DNA of 8,699 bases from Moorena producens 3L. Lineage in GTDB: Bacteria; Cyanobacteriota; Cyanobacteriia; Cyanobacteriales; Coleofasciculaceae. Made by a program: the position numbers and the translations under genes. The stretch covers positions 76,426-85,124 of the forward strand of contig NZ_GL890851.1 in assembly GCF_000211815.1 (NCBI RefSeq), in the 5' to 3' direction. The notes beneath the pieces were generated by a model, which had not been told where the DNA came from, did not search any database, and was given only the letters and a program-made list of their open reading frames with translations. Every line of letters starts with the position of its first letter. Position 1 is the stretch's first letter. This document shows positions 6,360-8,699 of this stretch, piece after piece.

Positions 6360-6769
6360 CTAAAAAGATTGCTGCATCGCTTTGAGTTGCTCTAGCTGTT
6401 GATGTTGTTGCTCTATTTGCAGTGACAGGGAATCACACACTAGCTCACATAGCTCAAAGATAAAGGGATTAGCTATTTGGTAGAAGACATTGATTCCTTG
6501 TTGATTGCGAGTTACAATCCCTGCTTTAGCCAGGATTTTTAAATGCTTGGATACATTGGCTTGACCTAAGCCTGTTTCTTCGATAATTTGACTAACATTT
6601 TTTTGAGCCGGACTTCAGACAACAGATAATCTGCAAGCGACTTACTTCAGATAAGACTTTAAAGAAATCAGCGATCAGGGTCAAGGAAGTAGGGGATAAC
6701 TGGGATATCTCACAGTCTGGAGGTTGCTCAGTCCTCAGAGAGGATTTTGGCAAAGAACTTTTTAAGCAT
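6360..6769 (-). pseudogene. ArsR family winged-helix regulator, twice frameshifted
   Basis: Translating the minus strand in pieces gives one convincing ArsR-type regulator. The middle piece holds LIADFFKVLSEVSRLQIICCLKSG; the last 79 codons hold NVSQIIEETGLGQANVSKHL, the helix-turn-helix, then KILAKAGIVTRNQQGINVFY, the wing, and a Gln-rich coiled-coil tail (QIEQQHQQLEQLKAMQQSF) before TAG (6360-6362). Two breaks separate the pieces: a run of seven A at 6598-6604 followed by an in-frame TAG (6592-6594), and five A near the 5' end (6760-6764). Dropping one A at each restores a 135-residue protein from the ATG at 6767-6769, the usual family length. A TTG at 6751-6753 would need only the first repair. 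The tail carries CELVC (restored residues 107-111), but no clear metal-sensing site is evident. It may be a decayed gene or intact with homopolymer errors. What it controlled is unknown. Confidence 0.85.
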
Positions 6770-6811
6770 AATAGATTGGCTGACAGTGGGAATCAAGACT
6801 AGGCTTTATCT

Positions 6812-6825
6812 ATTATATTATTATA
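6812..6825 (-). promoter_or_regulatory. Possible -10 boxes for the ArsR gene
   Basis: On the minus strand TATAAT occurs twice (6825-6820 and 6817-6812), 43 to 50 bases upstream of the ArsR ATG. No -35 box is recognisable because the upstream bases are the GGGAGTA array. The AT-rich setting makes chance matches likely. Confidence 0.3.
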
Positions 6826-6835
6826 CGGTAGTCTT

Positions 6836-6898
6836 AGGGAGTAGGGAGTAGGGAGTAGGGAATAGGGAGTAGGGAATAGGGAATAGGGAATAGGGAAT
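6836..6898. repeat. Heptamer tandem array, nine AGGGA(G/A)T units
   Basis: Nine contiguous 7-bp units with only one variable position: AGGGAGT in units 1-3 and 5, AGGGAAT in units 4 and 6-9. It is the reverse complement of the CCCTACT family. Variant units cluster at one end, as expected from slippage and unit expansion. Confidence 0.9.
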
Positions 6899-7160
6899 AG
6901 CGATTTATGAATTTATTACTATCTAATACTACTAATAAAAAACCGTATTTTTACCTATATAAACCCTTGATTAATTACAAAAAAAACGCTTTAAAATAAA
7001 TTACTTAAATAAAAATAATAGCTAAAATACCATCAATACAAAAAAAATAAAGATACAATAAAAAACAGGGGTTACTGATTAATGGAATGATTGAGGGTAA
7101 TTAGTAATTGGTAAGCTGTTGCCCATTTAAATTGGATATTATTCAGTTATAAAAATAATC
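6899..7160. other. AT-rich spacer without a recognisable gene
   Basis: About 260 bases, strongly AT-rich with several runs of A, between two heptamer arrays of opposite orientation. I see no supported ORF, RNA gene or hairpin-plus-T terminator. At 7095-7125 the text GGGTAATTAGTAATTGG followed by a GTTGCCC motif is a reversed relative of the GGGCAA...AATTACC text at 6309-6352. A chromosomal spacer, curved or easily melted DNA, or a decayed repeat are all possible. Confidence 0.6.
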
Positions 7161-7251
7161 CCCTGCTCCCTGCTCCGAAGTCCCTGCTCCCTGCTCCGAA
7201 GTCCCTGCTCCGAAGTCCCTACTCCCTACTCCCTACTCCCTACTCCCTACT
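7161..7251. repeat. Mixed heptamer array: CCCTGCT, CCGAAGT and CCCTACT units
   Basis: Thirteen consecutive 7-bp units in strict phase. Calling CCCTGCT A, CCGAAGT B and CCCTACT C, the order is A A B A A B A B C C C C C, followed by a partial CCCTA. Unit B differs from A at several positions yet keeps the 7-bp length, so the array seems to have grown by duplicating blocks (AAB, AB) as well as single units. It lies 80 bases upstream of the wall-hydrolase gene. Confidence 0.9.
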
Positions 7252-7331
7252 CCCTAAAACCAAATATTTTGTAGCTCACCCCACAAGAACACTACCTAAC
7301 AATTATATCATGTCCTAAAGTCAAAATAAAA

Positions 7332-8699
7332 ATGTCTAGGGATTTCCGGCTTCGTACTCTCAAACCTCAATATGAACAACTTTTTGCGACTTGTCAGCTC
7401 AGGCGAAACTGCCTAGAGCCAACTGGCCGCATTGCTCAAGAAATCCTCCAACGGCAAGGAAACTACAGATTAGTAGAACGGCAAACGGGAGTGCCTTGGT
7501 GGTTTGTCGGAATTTTGCACTATCGAGAGCTGGACTTTCGAGACGCTCACTTGCACAATGGCGACTCTTTAACTAATAGAACAATTCGCTACCCACAAGG
7601 ACGACCGATTGAGCCACCAGCTAACGGACAACGATACACGTTTGTTGAGAGTGCGATTGATGCACTGCGCTGGAAACAGTTCCACACTGCCAAAGACCAC
7701 TCAATCGGTGCAATGCTATGGGGGTTTGAGCTGTGGAATGGTTTCCGTGATGCTAAGGGGGGGAATAATTCCGAGTACCTCTGGAATGGCACCAATCACT
7801 TTAGTAGCTCACAACATAGGAATCAATTGCTGGTAGGTAACAGTAATGACTCCTATGGTCAAGGGCACAAGATCGGAGCAGCAGCAATTGTTTGGTATCT
7901 GTATTACCAAGGAATGCTTAATCAACGGTTACAATTTGCCACTCCACAAAGTTCTGTTAATTGGCAACAGGCAAGCAACACGGGATCAATTCAGTTCCTG
8001 GATATGCTCAAAGGTTATGGGAAACTGCCTCATCAAGATGCAGCACTAGCTTGGCTGCAACAACAGCAGTCGCCATCAGTGCTAACTGAATTTGCTCGTC
8101 GCTGGCAGGATGATGCTGATCGCAAATTAGTCTCTGTGGGGAAGTCTGCTGTTGTACAACTGCCCAATGGCACTCAGTTACCGAGTAATTTTGTACTTCG
8201 GCAACAATCTCGGAAACCAGAAAGTCGAGGCACTAGGCCACAGACAGCTATTAGGCTAAGAGTACTGAGCGATACTTTCTTTAAAACAAGCACCCAACAG
8301 TCCTATCAGCTGAAAGACTCACAAAAAGTTTTCGTCAAGGCAAACACTGAGTTTGAGATTACATCGGATCAGCCAGCAGAGAATAAGCATATTCAGGTTG
8401 TCCTGGCCAATGTTGCTTTAGGCACACCACCATTAAAAACCTGGTACGTCTTCTGTGACCATGTTGAAATTGAAGGCAGTGAACCCAATAACGCACCTAA
8501 GGATCAACAACAATCTGACTTAATTAAGATTAACTCTGACAAGACTGGTCCAATTCAGTTGCCTGGATATGACAAAACGGTTTACCTATCGGAGGCGATT
8601 ATCACTGGTGGTCACTTTAGTTGGGCAGAGGCAACCAAAAATGGTACCCGCATTCCTACGGAGAAAAGTATTGTGGAGGGCATTCTCAGAATTGCTGAG
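7332..8699 (+). CDS. Peptidoglycan hydrolase: lysozyme-like domain plus M15-type peptidase start (3' partial)
   Basis: The frame is open from the ATG at 7332 to the window end (456 codons). Residues about 40-200 resemble the lysozyme-like family COG5526: RLVERQTGVPWWFVGILHYREL with candidate catalytic Glu66, then HLHNGDSLTNRT (73-84), LWGFELWNGF (129-138), YLWNGTNHF (149-157) and a helix at GQGHKIGAAAIVWYL (176-190). After a Gln-rich linker, residues about 306-380 (LRVLSDTFFK ... LKDSQKVFVKANTEF ... TWYVFCDHVEI) form a compact beta-type domain seen in cyanobacterial wall proteins. GGHFSWAEATKNGTRIP (426-442) is the opening motif of the M15-type D-Ala-D-Ala carboxypeptidase-like domain; its zinc ligands lie beyond the window. 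Thus it probably cuts both glycan and peptide in peptidoglycan. No signal peptide or membrane helix is visible at the N-terminus, and the ribosome binding site is poor. No in-frame ATG lies in the bases just upstream. Function is inferred from motifs. Confidence 0.85.
   Translation, partial: MSRDFRLRTLKPQYEQLFATCQLRRNCLEPTGRIAQEILQRQGNYRLVERQTGVPWWFVGILHYRELDFRDAHLHNGDSLTNRTIRYPQGRPIEPPANGQRYTFVESAIDALRWKQFHTAKDHSIGAMLWGFELWNGFRDAKGGNNSEYLWNGTNHFSSSQHRNQLLVGNSNDSYGQGHKIGAAAIVWYLYYQGMLNQRLQFATPQSSVNWQQASNTGSIQFLDMLKGYGKLPHQDAALAWLQQQQSPSVLTEFARRWQDDADRKLVSVGKSAVVQLPNGTQLPSNFVLRQQSRKPESRGTRPQTAIRLRVLSDTFFKTSTQQSYQLKDSQKVFVKANTEFEITSDQPAENKHIQVVLANVALGTPPLKTWYVFCDHVEIEGSEPNNAPKDQQQSDLIKINSDKTGPIQLPGYDKTVYLSEAIITGGHFSWAEATKNGTRIPTEKSIVEGILRIAE

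Noticed and set aside
6592..6604. Programmed -1 ribosomal frameshift on the A7 run of the ArsR gene
   Set aside because: A -1 shift leads to the wrong frame. Only loss of one A (+1 shift) restores the protein, so classical -1 slippage does not explain it.
7310..7318. ATG-TCC-TAA mini-ORF just before the wall-hydrolase gene
   Set aside because: Two codons with no ribosome binding sequence; chance in AT-rich DNA is likely.
7391..8049. Several short ORFs on both strands
   Set aside because: All overlap the continuous lysozyme-like frame that starts at 7332 and stays open to the end of the window.

Overview
The window looks like chromosomal DNA of a filamentous cyanobacterium. Support comes from four GCGATCGC (HIP1) octamers, heptanucleotide tandem arrays of the CCCTACT type between genes, dispersed palindromes of cyanobacterial style, a Uma2-family endonuclease, and MurD and patatin-like proteins with cyanobacterial-type sequences. 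I do not claim a genus, although the repeat style is reminiscent of Moorena/Lyngbya-like genomes.

Layout. 1-560: a complete 47-codon minus-strand ORF with an internal sequence duplication, then a poorly conserved stretch with possible remnants of minus-strand coding sequence. 561-1187 (+): a Uma2-family PD-(D/E)XK endonuclease with its own ribosome binding site and a promoter-like sequence. 1188-1414: a spacer with a four-unit heptamer array and a direct repeat just before murD. 1415-2827 (+): murD, intact. 2869-6156 (+): a 1095-residue patatin-related protein of the DUF3376/TIGR03607 type with two C-terminal membrane segments, 41 bases after murD and possibly co-transcribed with it. 6157-6359: two palindromic elements and a short tandem repeat. 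6360-6769 (-): an ArsR-type regulator broken by two one-base excesses in A runs. 6770-7331: an AT-rich spacer holding two heptamer arrays in opposite orientation. 7332 to the end (+): the first 456 codons of a cell-wall hydrolase with an N-terminal lysozyme-like domain, a middle domain and the beginning of an M15-type peptidase domain; it runs out of the window.

The functional themes are peptidoglycan synthesis (murD), peptidoglycan breakdown (the 3' gene) and lipid hydrolysis (patatin), but nothing in the arrangement shows that they form one system. I found no tRNA, rRNA, CRISPR array, intact insertion sequence or convincing new multi-gene system. The items most worth a second look are the twice-frameshifted ArsR gene, the signal-less two-enzyme wall hydrolase, the mixed-unit heptamer array at 7161-7251, and the 14-bp tandem duplication that sets the stop codon of the patatin gene.
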